Of a stretch of 64,000 bases of DNA, positions 22,468-34,144 are shown one piece after another. The position numbers and the translations under genes were made by a program. This DNA comes from Thinopyrum elongatum (taxonomy: Eukaryota; Streptophyta; Magnoliopsida; Poales; Poaceae). The number at the start of each line of letters is the position of its first letter. The stretch's first letter is position 1. The stretch is from contig CM022300.1 of the NCBI GenBank assembly GCA_011799875.1, forward strand, positions 110,125,201-110,189,200, read 5' to 3'. Under the pieces are notes generated by a model. That model saw nothing but the letters and a program-made list of their open reading frames with translations. It was not told the origin of the DNA and ran no database searches.

Positions 22468-23980
22468 TGATGACCCACAAGTATAGGGGATCAATCGTAG
22501 TCCTTTCAATAAGTAAAAGTGTCGAACCCAACGAGGAGCAGAAGGAAATGACAAGTGGTTTTCAGCAAGGTATTTTATGCAAGCACTGAAATAGTCGGTA
22601 ATAAGTAGTTTGATAGCAAGATAGTTTGTGACAAGCAAGTAATGGTAATAGTAAATAAAGTGCAGCAAGGTATCCCAATCCTTTTGTGGCAAAGGACAGG
22701 CCAAAATGGTCTCTTATGATAAGCAAAGCGTTCTTGAGGGTACACGGTAATTTCACCATATCACTTTCATCATGTTGGTTTGATTTGTGTTCACTACTTT
22801 GATAATTTGATATGTGGGTGGACAGGTGCTTAGGTGCTGTTCTTACTTGAACAAACCTCCTACTTATGATTAACCTCCTCGCAAGCATCCGCAACTACGA
22901 GAAAAGTATTAAGATAAAATCTAACCATAGCATTAAACTTTTGGATCCAAATTGGTCCCTTACGAAGTAGCGCATAAACTAGGGTTTAAGATTCTGTCAC
23001 TCTAGCAACCCATCATCTAATAACTACTCCACAATGCATTCCCTTAGCCCAAATATGGTGAAGTGCCATGTAGTCGACATTCACATGACACCACTAAGGG
23101 AATCACAACATACATATCATCAAAGTATCGAACACATATCAAGTTCACATGATTACTTACAACATGACTTCTCCCGTGACCTCAAGAACAAAAGTAACTA
23201 CTCACAAATAATAATCATGCTCAAGATCAGAGGGGTATTAAATAGCATAATGGATCTGAGCATGTAATCTTCCACCAAATAAACCATATAGTAATCAACT
23301 ACAAGATGTAATCAACACTACTAGTCACCCACAGGTACCAATCTGAGGTTCCGGTACAAAGATTGAACACAAGAGATGAACTAGGGTTTGAGAGGAGATG
23401 GTGATGTTGAAGATGTTGATGGAGATTGCCCTCCCAAAGATGATAGGGTTGTTGGTGATGACGATGGCGATGATTTCCCCTCCAGGAGGGAAGTTCCCCT
23501 GGCGGAATCGCTCCGCCGGAGGGCAAAAGTGCTCTGCCCAAGTTCCACCTCGAGACGGCGGTGCTTCCTCCCAAAAGTCCTCCTTCTATTTTTTCTAGGT
23601 CAAAATGACCTATATACCAGAAGATGGGCACCGGAGGTGGGCCGTGCTGGGCACAACCCACCAGGGCGCGCCTGGGGGCCTAGGCCTGCCTTGGTGTCTT
23701 GTGCTCACTAGGGTGGCCCCCTCCGATAGTTATTTGCTCCACTATTTTTTTATTCCAAAATAATTCTCTGTAAATCTTCAGCTCATTTGGAGATGTGCAG
23801 AATAGGTAACTCTGACGTATCTTTTTTAGGTCCAGAATTCCAGCTGCCGGCATTCCCCCTCTTTGTGTAAACCTCACATATTATGAGAGAAAAGGCATTA
23901 GAATTACTCCAAAAAGCATTATTATGCATAAAAACATTATAAATAACAGTAGGAAAACATGATGCAAAATGGACGTATCA
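22468..23980 (-). repeat. 5' LTR of element F (1513 bp)
   Basis: Bounded by TGATACGTCC... (minus start, 23980) and ...GGGTCATCA (22468). A TATATAGG motif (minus, near 23610) precedes the transcribed half. Several small frames inside are incidental. Confidence 0.8.
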
Positions 23981-23985
23981 TTCTC

Positions 23986-25346
23986 ATAATGGATCCTATC
24001 TCAGATTTCATGGCCTCTAGCCATTTGTCGGAATCTGGGCTCATCATAGCTTCGTCATAGTTCGTAGGTTCGCCGTTGTCTAACAACATGACTTCCAGGA
24101 CAGGATTACCGTACCACTCTGGTGCGGTCCGTGCTCTGGTCGACCTACGAGGTTCAGTAGTAACTTGATCCGAAGTTTCATGATCATTATCATTAGCTTC
24201 CTCTTTGGTTGGAGTAGGCATCACGGGAACGTTTTTCTCTGATGTGCTATTTTCCAATTCGAGAGAAGGTACAAGTACCTCATCAAGTTCTACTTTCCTC
24301 CCACTCACTTCTTTCGAGAGAAACTCCTTCTCTAGAAAGGACCCATTCTTGGCAACAAAGATCTTGCCTTCGGATCTGTGGTAGAAGGTATACCCAATAG
24401 TTTCTTTAGGGTATCCTATGAAGACACACTTCTCCGCTTTGGGTTCGAGCTTATCAGGCTGAAGCCTTTTGACATAAGCGTCACATCCCCAAACTTTATG
24501 AAACGACAACTTAGGTTTATTGCCAAACCATAGTTCATACGGTGTCCTCTCAACGGATTTAGACGGTGCCCTATTTAACGTGAATGCAGCTGTCTCTAAT
24601 GCATAATCCCAAAATGATAAAGGCAAATCGGTAAGAGACATCATAGAACGCACCATATCTAATAAAGTACGGTTACGACGTTCGGACACACCATTACGCT
24701 GTGGTGTTCTAGGTGGCGTGAGTTGTGAAACAATTCCACATTGTCTTAAATGAAGGCCAAACTCGTAACTCAAATATTCGCCTCCGCAATCAGATCGTAG
24801 AAACTTTATTTTCTTGTTACGATGATTCTCCACTTCACTCTGAAATTCTTCAAACTTTTCAAATGTTTCAGACTTGTGTTGCATCAAGTAAATATACCCA
24901 TACCTACTCAAATCATCTGTGAAGGTTAGAAAATAACGATACCCGCCTCGTGCCTCAACACTCATCGGACCGCATACATCAGTATATATTATTTCCAATA
25001 AGTCATTAGCTTGCTCCATTGTTCCGGAGAATGGAGTTTTAGTCATCTTACCCATGAGGCATGGTTCGCAAGTATCAAATGATTCATAATCAAGTGATTC
25101 CAAAAGTCCATCCGCATGGAGTTTTTTCATGCGCTTTACACCAATATGACCTAAACGGCAGTGCCAAAAGCATGTTGCACTATCATTATCAACTTTGCAT
25201 CTTTTGGCATCAATATTATGAATATGTGTATCACTACGATCGAGATTCAACAAGAATAGACCATTCATCAAAGGTGCATGACCATAAAAGATATTACTCA
25301 TATAAATAGAACAACCATTATTCTCTGACTTAAATGAATAACCGTC
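23986..25346 (-). pseudogene. Copia integrase and RT-linker region of G
   Basis: The frame is continuous with gag-protease but lies after a TGA at 25349-25347. It contains the GAG-pre-integrase zinc motif (CFWHCRLGHIGVKRM...CEPC) and the integrase catalytic core, with acidic residues in IYTDVCGP, RSDCGGEY and GVSERRNRT, the expected D,D,E order. A C-terminal region (CDAYVKRL, FIGYP) follows, then the linker up to WLEAMKSEIGSI, just upstream of RT. Integrase inserts the cDNA into chromosomes. The reading ends at the F insertion (23980), so RT and RNase H are missing here and the copy is inactive. Confidence 0.85.
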
Positions 25347-26480
25347 TCACAATAAACAAGATCCAGATATAATGTTCATGCTCAATGCTGGCACCAAATA
25401 ACAATTATTGAGGTCTAAAACTAATCCCGAAGGTAGATGTAGAGGCAGCGTGCCGACAGCGATCACATCAACCTTGGAACCATTCCCGACGCGCATCGTC
25501 ACCTCGTCCTTAGCCAATCTTAGTTTATTCCGCAGCTCCTGTTTCGAGTTACAAATATGAGCAACCGAACCGGTATCAAATACCCAGGCACTACTACGAG
25601 CATTAGTAAGGAACACATCAATAACATGTATATCAAATATACCTTCTTTCACTTTGCCATCCTTCTTATCTGCCAAGTACTTGGGGCAGTTCCTCTTTGA
25701 GTGACCATTTCCTTCGCAGTAGAAGCACTCAGTTTCAGGCTTGGGTCCAGCTTTGGGCTTCTTCCCGGGAGTGGCAACTTGCTTGCCATTCTTCTTGAAG
25801 TTCCCTTTCTTTCCCTTGCCCTTTTTCTTGAAACTAGTGGTCTTGTTAACCATCAACACTTGATGCTCCTTCTTGATTTCTACCTTCGCTGATTTCAGCA
25901 TCGCGAAGAGCTCGGGAATCGTTTTCTTCATCCCTTGCATATTATAGTTCATCACAAAGCCTTTGTAGCTTGGTGGCAGTGACTGAAGAACTCTGTCAAT
26001 AACACTCTCAACTGGAAGATCAATTCCCAGCTGAGTCAAGTGGTTATGATACCCAGCCATTTTGAGTATGTGTACACTGACAGAACTGTTCTCCTCCATC
26101 TTACAGCTATAAAACTTGTTGGAGACTTCATATCTCTCAACCCGGGCATTAGTTTGAAGTATCAACTTCAGCTCTTGGAACATCTCATATGCTCCATGGC
26201 GTTCAAAACGTCTTTGAAGTCCTGGTTCTAAGCCGTAAAGCATGGCACACTGAACTATCAAGTAGTCATCAGATCGAGCCTGCCAGACGTTCATAACATC
26301 TACATCAGCTCTTGCAGCAGGTATGTCACCTAGCGGTGCATCAAGGACATAATTCTTCTGTGCAGCAATGAGGATAATCCTCAAGTTACGGACCTAGTCC
26401 GTGTAGTTGCTACCATCATCTTTCAACTTAGCTTTCTCTAGGAACATGTTAAAATTCAAGGGAATGGAAGCACGGGCCAT
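25347..26480 (-). pseudogene. Copia gag and aspartic protease of G, two nonsense mutations
   Basis: The start is ATG at 26480-26478 (MARASIPLNFN). Codon 29 is TAG (26396-26394) where the family has tryptophan. The frame then stays open to TGA (25349-25347), where the family has arginine. The retrotransposon gag capsid region is followed by a zinc knuckle CFYCEGNGHSKRNC (CX2CX4HX4C) after a Lys-rich stretch. The protease follows, with active-site FDTGS and the AHICNS context. Both stops fit single C-to-T type transitions. Gag packages the RNA; protease cleaves the polyprotein. Confidence 0.85.
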
Positions 26481-27736
26481 TGATCTACAACATAGATATG
26501 CAAAAACTATTAAGACTAAGTTCATGATAAATTTTAGTTCAAATAATCAAATTACTAATGAATTCCCACTTAAATCAACATCCTTCAAGTTGTCTAAGTG
26601 ATACATGATCCAAATCAACTAACCCATGTCCGATCATCACGTGAGATGGGGTAGTCTTCAATGGTGAACATCTCTATGTTGATCATATCTAGTATATGAC
26701 GCACGTTCGACCTTTCAGTCTCCAGTGTTCCGAGACCATGTATGTACATGCTAGGCTCGTCAAGTTTAACCCAAGTATTCTGCATGTGCAAAACTGGCTT
26801 ACACCCGTTGTATGTGAACGTAGAGTCTATCACACCCGATCATCACGAGGTGCTTCGAAACGACGAACTTTAGCAAAAATGCATACTCAAGGAGAACACT
26901 TTTATCTTGAAATTAAGTGACGGGATCATCTTATAATGCTATCGTCGTTCCAAGCAAAATAAGATGCATAAAGGATAAACATCACATGCCATCAAAATAG
27001 GTGACATGATATGGCCATCATCATCTTGTGCTTTTGATCTCCATCTCCAAAGCATCGGCATGATCTCCATCGTCACTGGCGTGACACCTTGATCTCCATC
27101 ATTGCGTCGGGGTCATCTCGCCAACTATTGCTTCTACAACTATTGCTAACATATAGCGATAAAGTAAAGCAATTACATGGCGCTTAGTGATTGACACACA
27201 AGTCATACAATAATTAAAGACAACCCTAAGGCTCCTGCCGGTTATCGTTCTCATCGACATGCAAGTCGTGAACTTATTACAAAACATGATCATTTCATAC
27301 ATCAACATATATCAAATCACGTCTTGACCATATCACATCACAACATACCCTGCAAAAATAAGTTAGACGTCCTCTACTGTGTTGTTGCAAGTTTTACGTG
27401 GCTGCTATGGGCAACTAGCAAGAACCGTTCTTACCTACGCAAAACCACAATGGTGATTATCAAGTTGCCTTTTAACCTTCTGCAAGGACTGCCGTAGTCA
27501 AATTAGATTCAACTAAAGTGGGAGAAACAGACACCCGCCAGCCACCTTTATGCAAAACAAGTTGCATGTTAGTCGGTGGAACCGGTCTCATATACGTGGA
27601 CATGTAAGGTTGGTCCGAGCCGCTTCATCCCACAATACCGCCGAATCAAAATAAGACATTGGTGGTAAGCAATATGAACATCACCGCCCACAACTCCTTT
27701 CTGTTCTACTCGTGCATATCATCTACGCATAAACCT
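26481..27736 (-). other. 5' untranslated leader of G
   Basis: About 1.25 kb between PBS and gag ATG with no conserved ORF. BARE/Angela elements have a long leader, so the length is normal. Confidence 0.65.
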
Positions 27737-27749
27737 GGTTCTGATACCA
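27737..27749 (-). other. Primer-binding site of G (initiator tRNA-Met type)
   Basis: The minus strand reads TGGTATCAGAACC one base after the LTR end, matching the usual Copia tRNA-iMet PBS. Confidence 0.85.
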
Positions 27750-27750
27750 C

Positions 27751-29360
27751 TGTTGGGGAACGTTGCATGGAAAACAAAAAAAATTCTATGCAAACGCAAG
27801 ATCTATCCATGGAGATGTATAGCTACGAGAGGGGGAGAGCTTCTACATACCCTTGTAGATCGCTAAGCGGAAGCGTTTATCAACGCGGTTGAAGTAGTCG
27901 TACACTTTCACGATCCGTCCCGATCAAGTACCGAACGTACGACAACTCCACGTTCAGCACACATTCAGCTCGATGACGTCCTCGCCTTCTCGATCCAGCA
28001 AGAGAGGAGAAGTAGTAGATGAGTTCCGGCAGCACGACGGCATGGTGACGGTGGTGGTGAAACTATTTCCGCAGGGCTTCGCCAAGCACAACGGATTTAG
28101 GACGGAGGACGAACTAGAGGGAGAGGGGGCGCCGGCACACGGCTTGGTGAATCGTGGTGTCCCCTAGGGGCTAGCCCTGCTCCTCTATTTATATGTTGAG
28201 CCCTGGGGTCATTTCTTGGAGAAAGAGCCTCCTCAAAGTCGGTTTGGAATGCAAGGAAGAGTCCTTCTCGGTTTCCAGTACCAGACGCCAGGGTCCCTGG
28301 CGTCTGGTCCCTGACCTCCGCAAAACTTCCTTTTGCACCGACCTAAAGCCCCGTGGGCCTTACACATTGGGCCAACCATATCATCCTATATATCAATCTT
28401 TACCTCCGGACCATTCCAGAGCTCCTCATCATGTCCGTGATCTCATCCGGGGCTCCAAAGAACATTCGGTCACCAACATACATAACTCATATAATACTAT
28501 ATCGTCAACGAACATTAAGTGTGCGGACCCTATGGGTTCGAGAATGATGTAGACATGACCGAGATGTTTCTCCGGTCAATAACCAATAGGGGGACCTGGA
28601 TGCCCATATTGGTTCCTACATATTCTAACAAGATCTTTATCGGCTGAACCTTTATGACAAATACGTAGTTCCCTTTGTCCGTCGGTATGTTACTTGCCCG
28701 AGATTCAATCGTCGGTATCTTCATACCTAGTTAAATCTCGTTATCGGTAAGTCTCTTTACTCATTTCGTAATACATCATCTTATAACTAACTCCTTAGTC
28801 ACTTTGCTTGCAAGCTTCTTGTGATGTTGTATTACCGAGAGGGCCCAGAGATACCTCTCCGTCATACGGAGTGACAAATCTCAATCTCGATTCACACCAA
28901 CTCAATAAACACCTTTGGAGATACCTATAGAGCATCTTTATGATCACCCAGTTACGTTGTGATGTTTGATAGCACACAAGGTATTCCTCCGATATCCGGG
29001 AGTTGCATGATCTCATGGTCGAAGGAATATGTATTTGACATTTAAGAAAGCAGTAGCAATAAACTGAACGATCATATGCTAAGCTAAGGGATGGGTCTTG
29101 TCCATCACATCATTCTCCTAATGATGTGATCCCGTTATCAAATGACAACTCACGTCTATGGTCAGGAAACCTTAACCATCTTTTGATCAACGAGCTATTC
29201 TAGTAGAGGCATACTAGGGACTTGGTATTTGCTTATGTATTCACACATGTATTTAAGTTTCTAATCAATACAATTTTAGCATGAATAATAAACCTTTATC
29301 ATGATTAAGGAAATATAATAATAACCACTTTATTATTGCCTCCAGGGCATATTTCCAACA
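27751..29360 (-). repeat. 5' LTR of G (1610 bp)
   Basis: Plus coordinates begin TGTTGGGGAACG and end CATATTTCCAACA, giving TG...CA termini and short inverted repeats (TGTTGG/CCAACA). The minus strand carries 'atttatat'/'tatataaat'-like TATA sequences near 28185. Confidence 0.85.
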
Positions 29361-29616
29361 AAAGGACCCTAGGAGAAAATAAAAGTACAACCAGATCATT
29401 TGACTACTCAACGCAGACAAATCTCGCCAAAGCGAGTAGTAGGCGCGGCGTCGCCACTCCATAACCGGAGCAAGCTTCCTTTTGAAGACGACTGTGGCGA
29501 CCGAAGAGTCTGCTAACTTCAGCCATAAGTGACCATCACACCAGAGAGAAAGATGATGTCGTGGAATCTTGGCAACAAACCAGAGATCCGTCCCCTACAT
29601 CACACCTAAACCCAAC
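29361..29616 (-). mobile_element. LINE-like 3' region remnant between G and M
   Basis: A 256-bp stretch left between two retrotransposons. On the minus strand, text near 29360-29400 resembles the 3' UTR of Triticeae LINEs ('ggttgtacttttattttctcc'-like). The last five bases, ccaac, are the left TSD of M. Assignment is weak. Confidence 0.3.
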
Positions 29617-31037
29617 TGAAAGGATCGATATGGTTGACTAGAGGGGGGTGAATAGGCTACTACCATTTTTTAGCTTTTCTTAACAAATTAGGTTTAGCAA
29701 CAAATAGGTTGCCTAGATGTGCAACTAGGTGAGCAACCTATATGATGCAAACAACAACAACAACAAGTGCAAGCAAAGGATACAACACAACAATAGCTTG
29801 CACAAAGTAAAGGGAAGAGATAACCACAAGTGGAGCCGGTGGAGACGAGGATGTGTTACCAAAGTTCCTTCCCTTTGGAGGAAGTACGTCTCCGTTGGAG
29901 CGGTGTGGAGACACAATGCTCCCCAAGAAGCCACTAGGGCCACCGTATTCTCCTCATGCCCTCACACAATGCGAGATGCCATGATTCCACTAGTGGTGCC
30001 CTTGAAGGCGGCGACCGAACCTTTACAAACAAGGTTGGGGCAATCTCCACAACTTGATTGGTGGCTCCCAACGATACCATGAAGCTTCACCACAATGGAA
30101 TGTGGCTCCGAGGTGACCTCAACCGTCTAGGGTGCTCAAACACCCAAGAGTAACAAGATCCGCAAGGGATTAGTGGGGGGAATCAAATTTCTCTTGGTGG
30201 AAGTGTAGATCCGGACCTTCTCAACCAAACCCTAGAAAATCAACAAGTTTGATTGGCTAGGGAGAGAGAACGGGCAAGAATGAGCTTTGGAGCAACATTG
30301 GAGCTTGGGGGAAAAGAGGTGAGTCTTCTTGGAGAAGAAGACCCCCTTATATAGTGGGGGAACAATCCAACCGTTATCCCCTTATTCAGCCCGCAGAGAG
30401 CGGTACTACCGCTGGCCGCAGCGGTACTGCCGCTCGGCCCAGCGGTACTACCGCTGGGACCTCGCACAGCACCTAAGGGAGAAGGAACAAAGAGGAGGGC
30501 CGTTGAGCGGCACTAGTAGCGGTAGTAGGGGCGGTACTACCGCTCCTACTGCTGCTGCTACTGCCGCTGAACCCGACACGAGACACGCAGGTCTCGAGTC
30601 GAGGCGGTACTAGCGCGGAACCGAAGCCGTACTACCACCTGTGGCCGTGGGCGGTACTACCGCTTGTGGCTTTCAGCGGTACTGCCGCTCTGGGCCGCGG
30701 TACTACCGCTGGCGCCTCCCTTATGCCACTTCCACAATAACAAGTATACTCCAAGGATGAGGGAAGGAGCTGGGGGTGCGACAGAGATGTGTACGTGTTG
30801 ATTCCACCCTAGCCTTTTCGATACGGACCCCCTCTTGATAGTACGGTATCTCCTACGATTCAAGTCCACCAAAACCGAAACGAAAGAGAACTACACCGTC
30901 TTCACTTTTGAGCTCCGAGGGGAATAAATCGTCTTGTGCCAATGAATGAATATCTGAAATGCTCAATGCACACGATTAGTCCGCAAATGCATTGTCATCA
31001 AACACCAAAACCACTTAGAGAGAGATATGCCCTAACA
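29617..31037 (-). repeat. 3' LTR of M (1421 bp)
   Basis: Plus coordinates begin TGAAAGGATCGATATGG and end ATGCCCTAACA. It carries a cluster of hairpin units AGCGGTACTACCGCT (30395-30715). Compared with the 5' LTR (about 1489 bp without H) it lacks about three such unit-sized blocks but is otherwise very similar. Confidence 0.85.
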
Positions 31038-31055
31038 ATCTCCCCCTTTTTGGTG
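31038..31055 (-). other. Polypurine tract of M
   Basis: The minus strand reads AAAAAGGGGGAGAT directly before the 3' LTR. Further GGGGGAG tracts on the same strand lie near 31136, 31205, 31513 and 34078. Confidence 0.8.
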
Positions 31056-31639
31056 GATTGATGACAACACGGGATTTGCATAGAGATATAACAAGAGAAT
31101 AAGCAAACCCCAGAGTCTACAAAATATAGACGGGCTCCCCCTAGATGTGTGCACTTAATTAGAAATGCCTTTGGAATGCAAAGTACACACATTAGGATCA
31201 ACACTCCCCCTATATTTTATAGACTGACAACACTTGCATCTACAATAAGGGAAATATAAGCTAGGATGCAAGGAGTAGTAAGTGAGCATAAGAGAATCAT
31301 AAGTTAAGCATGCAACTCACATACTACCAAAGTACTAGACATGCCACAGATAATAATAAGATAGGATAGCATATGTCTCAGACCATATGACAGGGTAACC
31401 AGGTCTCACAAGCACACACAAAACCAAAGCAAATGGCCGATAAAAGAGTTTGTGAGAGAGAAAGACAAGGCAAATAAGACGCACTCGCAACTCGACAAAT
31501 CCCTAAACTCTCTCCCCCTTTGGCATCGAGACACCAAAAGGGCAAAGAGTGCTGCTACGGTCATAGGTGATAGCAAAGCCGAAGATCTCCATCATCACAT
31601 CCCCGCGTGGTCGCCCACGCCTCCGTCATCGGTAGAAGG
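31056..31639 (-). other. Non-coding 3' region of M
   Basis: Between the extra ORF stop and the PPT. It holds several PPT-like GGGGGAG tracts (minus) and no convincing ORF. Confidence 0.6.
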
Positions 31640-33274
31640 CTACTCAGTCTCTGAATCCGTCCAGGGACAATGCTGAGAAATCCAATCCTCCTCATCTGTG
31701 ATCTTGCCCTCCGATCCACTGTTAACTTCAGCCCCAAGCTGACGCATAAGAACCTTGTGACGGCTACGAGACTTCTTCTCAGACACATGTGCCATATACT
31801 GCCCGTGAGACTCCATGCAGAATAGCTTATTCATCTTGCGCTTGAGCTTCTTAGCCCACGAAGGCTCCACTCCAGAGGGCTCATAATCCTCATCCTCATC
31901 AGCCTCAGCCTCATCAGCTCCAGAAGGAATCTCAATCTCTGGAATAGGAGTGCCCCAGTGCTCCTTCTGTCTCAGTTGCTTAATCTCGTGAGAGACCAAG
32001 TCACCGGTCTCCAGCCTGACACCAGGATAAGTGTGTGCCCATGCCTTCTCAATGATCAACATCAGGTAGGGGGCATAGATGGGGCACTTGCGCTCAGTGA
32101 TGGCAGAGAGGAGCTCTGACCACATGACATGAGAAATATCCAAGGAATCTCCTGTGTTGTTCTCCTTCTCATGCTGACAAAATAGTAACATATCCACGAG
32201 GTACGAATGAACTATATCCAAGTTCCCAATGCAAGGGAAAAGAGTGTTCCTGAAGATGCGATGAAGGATATCCAGAAAAGGAAATAGCTCATAAGTCTTC
32301 TTCTTCGTGTCTGGGTGAATCTTCACTGTGTTGTATGGCCAAAGAGCCGACTTGTGAGTAGAAGTAACATTCTTGTGAGGACGAAAGCCAACCGGGTTGT
32401 CAAGCCCCTGATCTTCAACGCCCAATAGTTCCATGAACGCCTTCCATTTGACTGAGAGAAGTCTGCCATTGGTCATCCAAGTCAAGGTCCTTTCCTCATC
32501 AGTGCCAAGGTGAACCGTGGCATAAAACTGAGCCACCATATCCGCATCAAAGTCCTTGTTGAACTCCATGAGCTTGAGGATGTTCAACTGAGCACACATA
32601 TCAAGTGCCTCGCCAAAATAGGCATGATCCTTCTCCAAATAAGCAATGTCGATGGAGCAGACATCTACAAAGAGATTCTTCTTTGCTTTGAGCACATCAA
32701 AGTAGATAGACCACTGAAACCGGTTCCAGAAGGGGCGGTTGACAAGAGCTGGATCTTGATCTTGAGCATACGGGTTGATGCGACGAGCCTCACAGAACTC
32801 CTTAGCAGTTATCTCTGTCACAGACTTGGCCTTCGGCTTGGGCTTGTTCGCAACTTGCTTGGAAGGTGGCTTGGGCTGAGTTGGAGGAATACTTGAAGAA
32901 GCAGCTGCTGCCTCAGAAGTGCTATAGCGCTTTGACCCTCCAGGACGCCCGGGGTTGATACGACGGACATGGTGCTCCGAAGTGCCATCACCTGGAACCA
33001 CACACACCGACAAGGAAACCAAACGAAAAAAAAACATAAGCCAGTAGAAAAAGCAAGAGGAATCAAGGATTTGTATGAGAGAAACAGAACTTGGCACCCC
33101 GAGCGGTAATACCACCTCCAGAGAGCGGTAGTACTGCCTGAGGCGGTAGTACCGCTCCAGGGGAGCGGTAGTACCACCTGAGGCGGTGAACGGCGGTCTG
33201 ACCACTGCCGCGGTTGGATCCGGTACTACCGGGGGTGCAAACTCCAAATTTTCTTCTACAAAACTCCAATCCAC
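31640..33274 (-). CDS. Extra 3' ORF of M (544 codons, plant-transposon-protein-like)
   Basis: An open minus frame downstream of pol. The N-terminal ~90 residues overlap the palindromic AGCGGTA repeats and include a hydrophobic run (residues about 73-92, FFYWLMFFFRLVSLSV); that stretch may be an intron or non-coding, with translation really starting later. The core (from about residue 150) has EFCEARRINPYAQ, FVDVCSIDIAYLEKDHAYFG, FYATVHLG...WMTNG and LLGVEDQGLD, followed by an acidic linker and a basic C-terminus (KKLKRKMNK). I place it with the 'putative plant transposon protein' accessory ORFs of grass retroelements, function unknown. SIRE elements have an env-like ORF here, but no clear envelope feature is visible. 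Confidence 0.6.
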   Translation of the reverse strand: MDWSFVEENLEFAPPVVPDPTAAVVRPPFTASGGTTAPLERYYRLRQYYRSLEVVLPLGVPSSVSLIQILDSSCFFYWLMFFFRLVSLSVCVVPGDGTSEHHVRRINPGRPGGSKRYSTSEAAAASSSIPPTQPKPPSKQVANKPKPKAKSVTEITAKEFCEARRINPYAQDQDPALVNRPFWNRFQWSIYFDVLKAKKNLFVDVCSIDIAYLEKDHAYFGEALDMCAQLNILKLMEFNKDFDADMVAQFYATVHLGTDEERTLTWMTNGRLLSVKWKAFMELLGVEDQGLDNPVGFRPHKNVTSTHKSALWPYNTVKIHPDTKKKTYELFPFLDILHRIFRNTLFPCIGNLDIVHSYLVDMLLFCQHEKENNTGDSLDISHVMWSELLSAITERKCPIYAPYLMLIIEKAWAHTYPGVRLETGDLVSHEIKQLRQKEHWGTPIPEIEIPSGADEAEADEDEDYEPSGVEPSWAKKLKRKMNKLFCMESHGQYMAHVSEKKSRSRHKVLMRQLGAEVNSGSEGKITDEEDWISQHCPWTDSETE

Positions 33275-34144
33275 CTAGTCTAGCAGCCTTCAACGTCCTA
33301 CTCAAGCCTCGATTTGGCCAAAAATCAACAAATGCCAAGACTATTGCCCCAAAAGCCTAGATTCAAAAACTAGAAGCAACGAGGAGAAGAGCGGGGGCAA
33401 TACCAGCATCCATGGCAAGAGGAAGGGGTGGGATCGATCCCACCGTTTGGAAACGTTTAGGACGGCCCAGAGAAGGCGGCCTGGCAGCAGCCTCCCGCGG
33501 CGAGTTCGTCACTGGAGAGAGGAATGGACAAGGGGGAGAAAGACGAATGGGTATGGGGGAGTAAAACCCCCCTGCCCGATTCATAACCCCCAGTCTCGCC
33601 TCACAGCGGTAGTACCGCTCGGACGGGCGGTAGCACCGCTTGATGCCAGTTGGCGGTAGTACCGCCCTTCCTCAGCGGTAGTGGCGCCCAACGACAACAA
33701 GATGAGACACGAGAAAAAGTGAAGGCTTAGCTACGGAAAAAAAAGAACACCGACGAACCGAGGAAGCAACTCCAGGAGCAAAAGACAACCAAAAAACAAG
33801 AGAAGCACCCTTGGAGAGACTTAAAGCAAAAGCAAACCAAAAGCACAAACCAAACCGACTCGAGGAAAAGGAAAACAAAACACCTCTCAAAGAGAGGGCG
33901 GTGGTCGAGGCCACCTATGTTTGAGTCAATTGGTATGTGACCGCGAAGATTTTAACCTTGGGCCCATGACCAAAACTCATCTTTGAAGCACAAGTACCAT
34001 AAAAAATGGCTAATTCTGAAAGACATGATCGATTTATGCATAATGGGGGGAGGGAGAGTTCATTCAGAGAACAACACTCCCCCTATGTCCATGCCTACAT
34101 CTAGACCGAGACATGATGATGAGTGTGGTGGGGTGTGTCTAGAT
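33275..34144 (-). other. Spacer between pol and extra ORF of M
   Basis: No domain is visible. It contains hairpin units of the LTR type (AGCGGTAGTACCGCT near 33606 and 33655, with more at 33105-33230 inside the extra ORF) and a GGGGGAG-type tract near 34078 (minus). Confidence 0.6.

Larger units (their letters stand above)
21280..23980 (-). mobile_element. Athila-lineage Gypsy element F (5' LTR and gag region)
   Basis: The minus-strand LTR starts TGATACGTCCATTTTGC at 23980 and ends TGTGGGTCATCA at 22468 (1513 bp). It is followed by an 11-nt spacer (22457-22467), a tRNA-Asp-type PBS and gag. It inserted into the RT-proximal part of Copia element G (right flank ttctc, 23981-23985). Everything 3' of gag is displaced to the left of the window by E. 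Confidence 0.75.
23981..29360 (-). mobile_element. Angela/BARE-like Copia element G, 5' half
   Basis: The minus order is: 5' LTR (29360-27751), iMet-type PBS, ~1.25 kb leader, gag-protease, integrase, then the start of the RT region, cut by F at 23980. The LTR starts TGTTGGAAATATGCCC and ends GTTCCCCAACA, as in Angela/BARE/WIS. The right flank begins aaagg (29361). RT, RNase H and the 3' LTR are outside the window. Confidence 0.8.
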
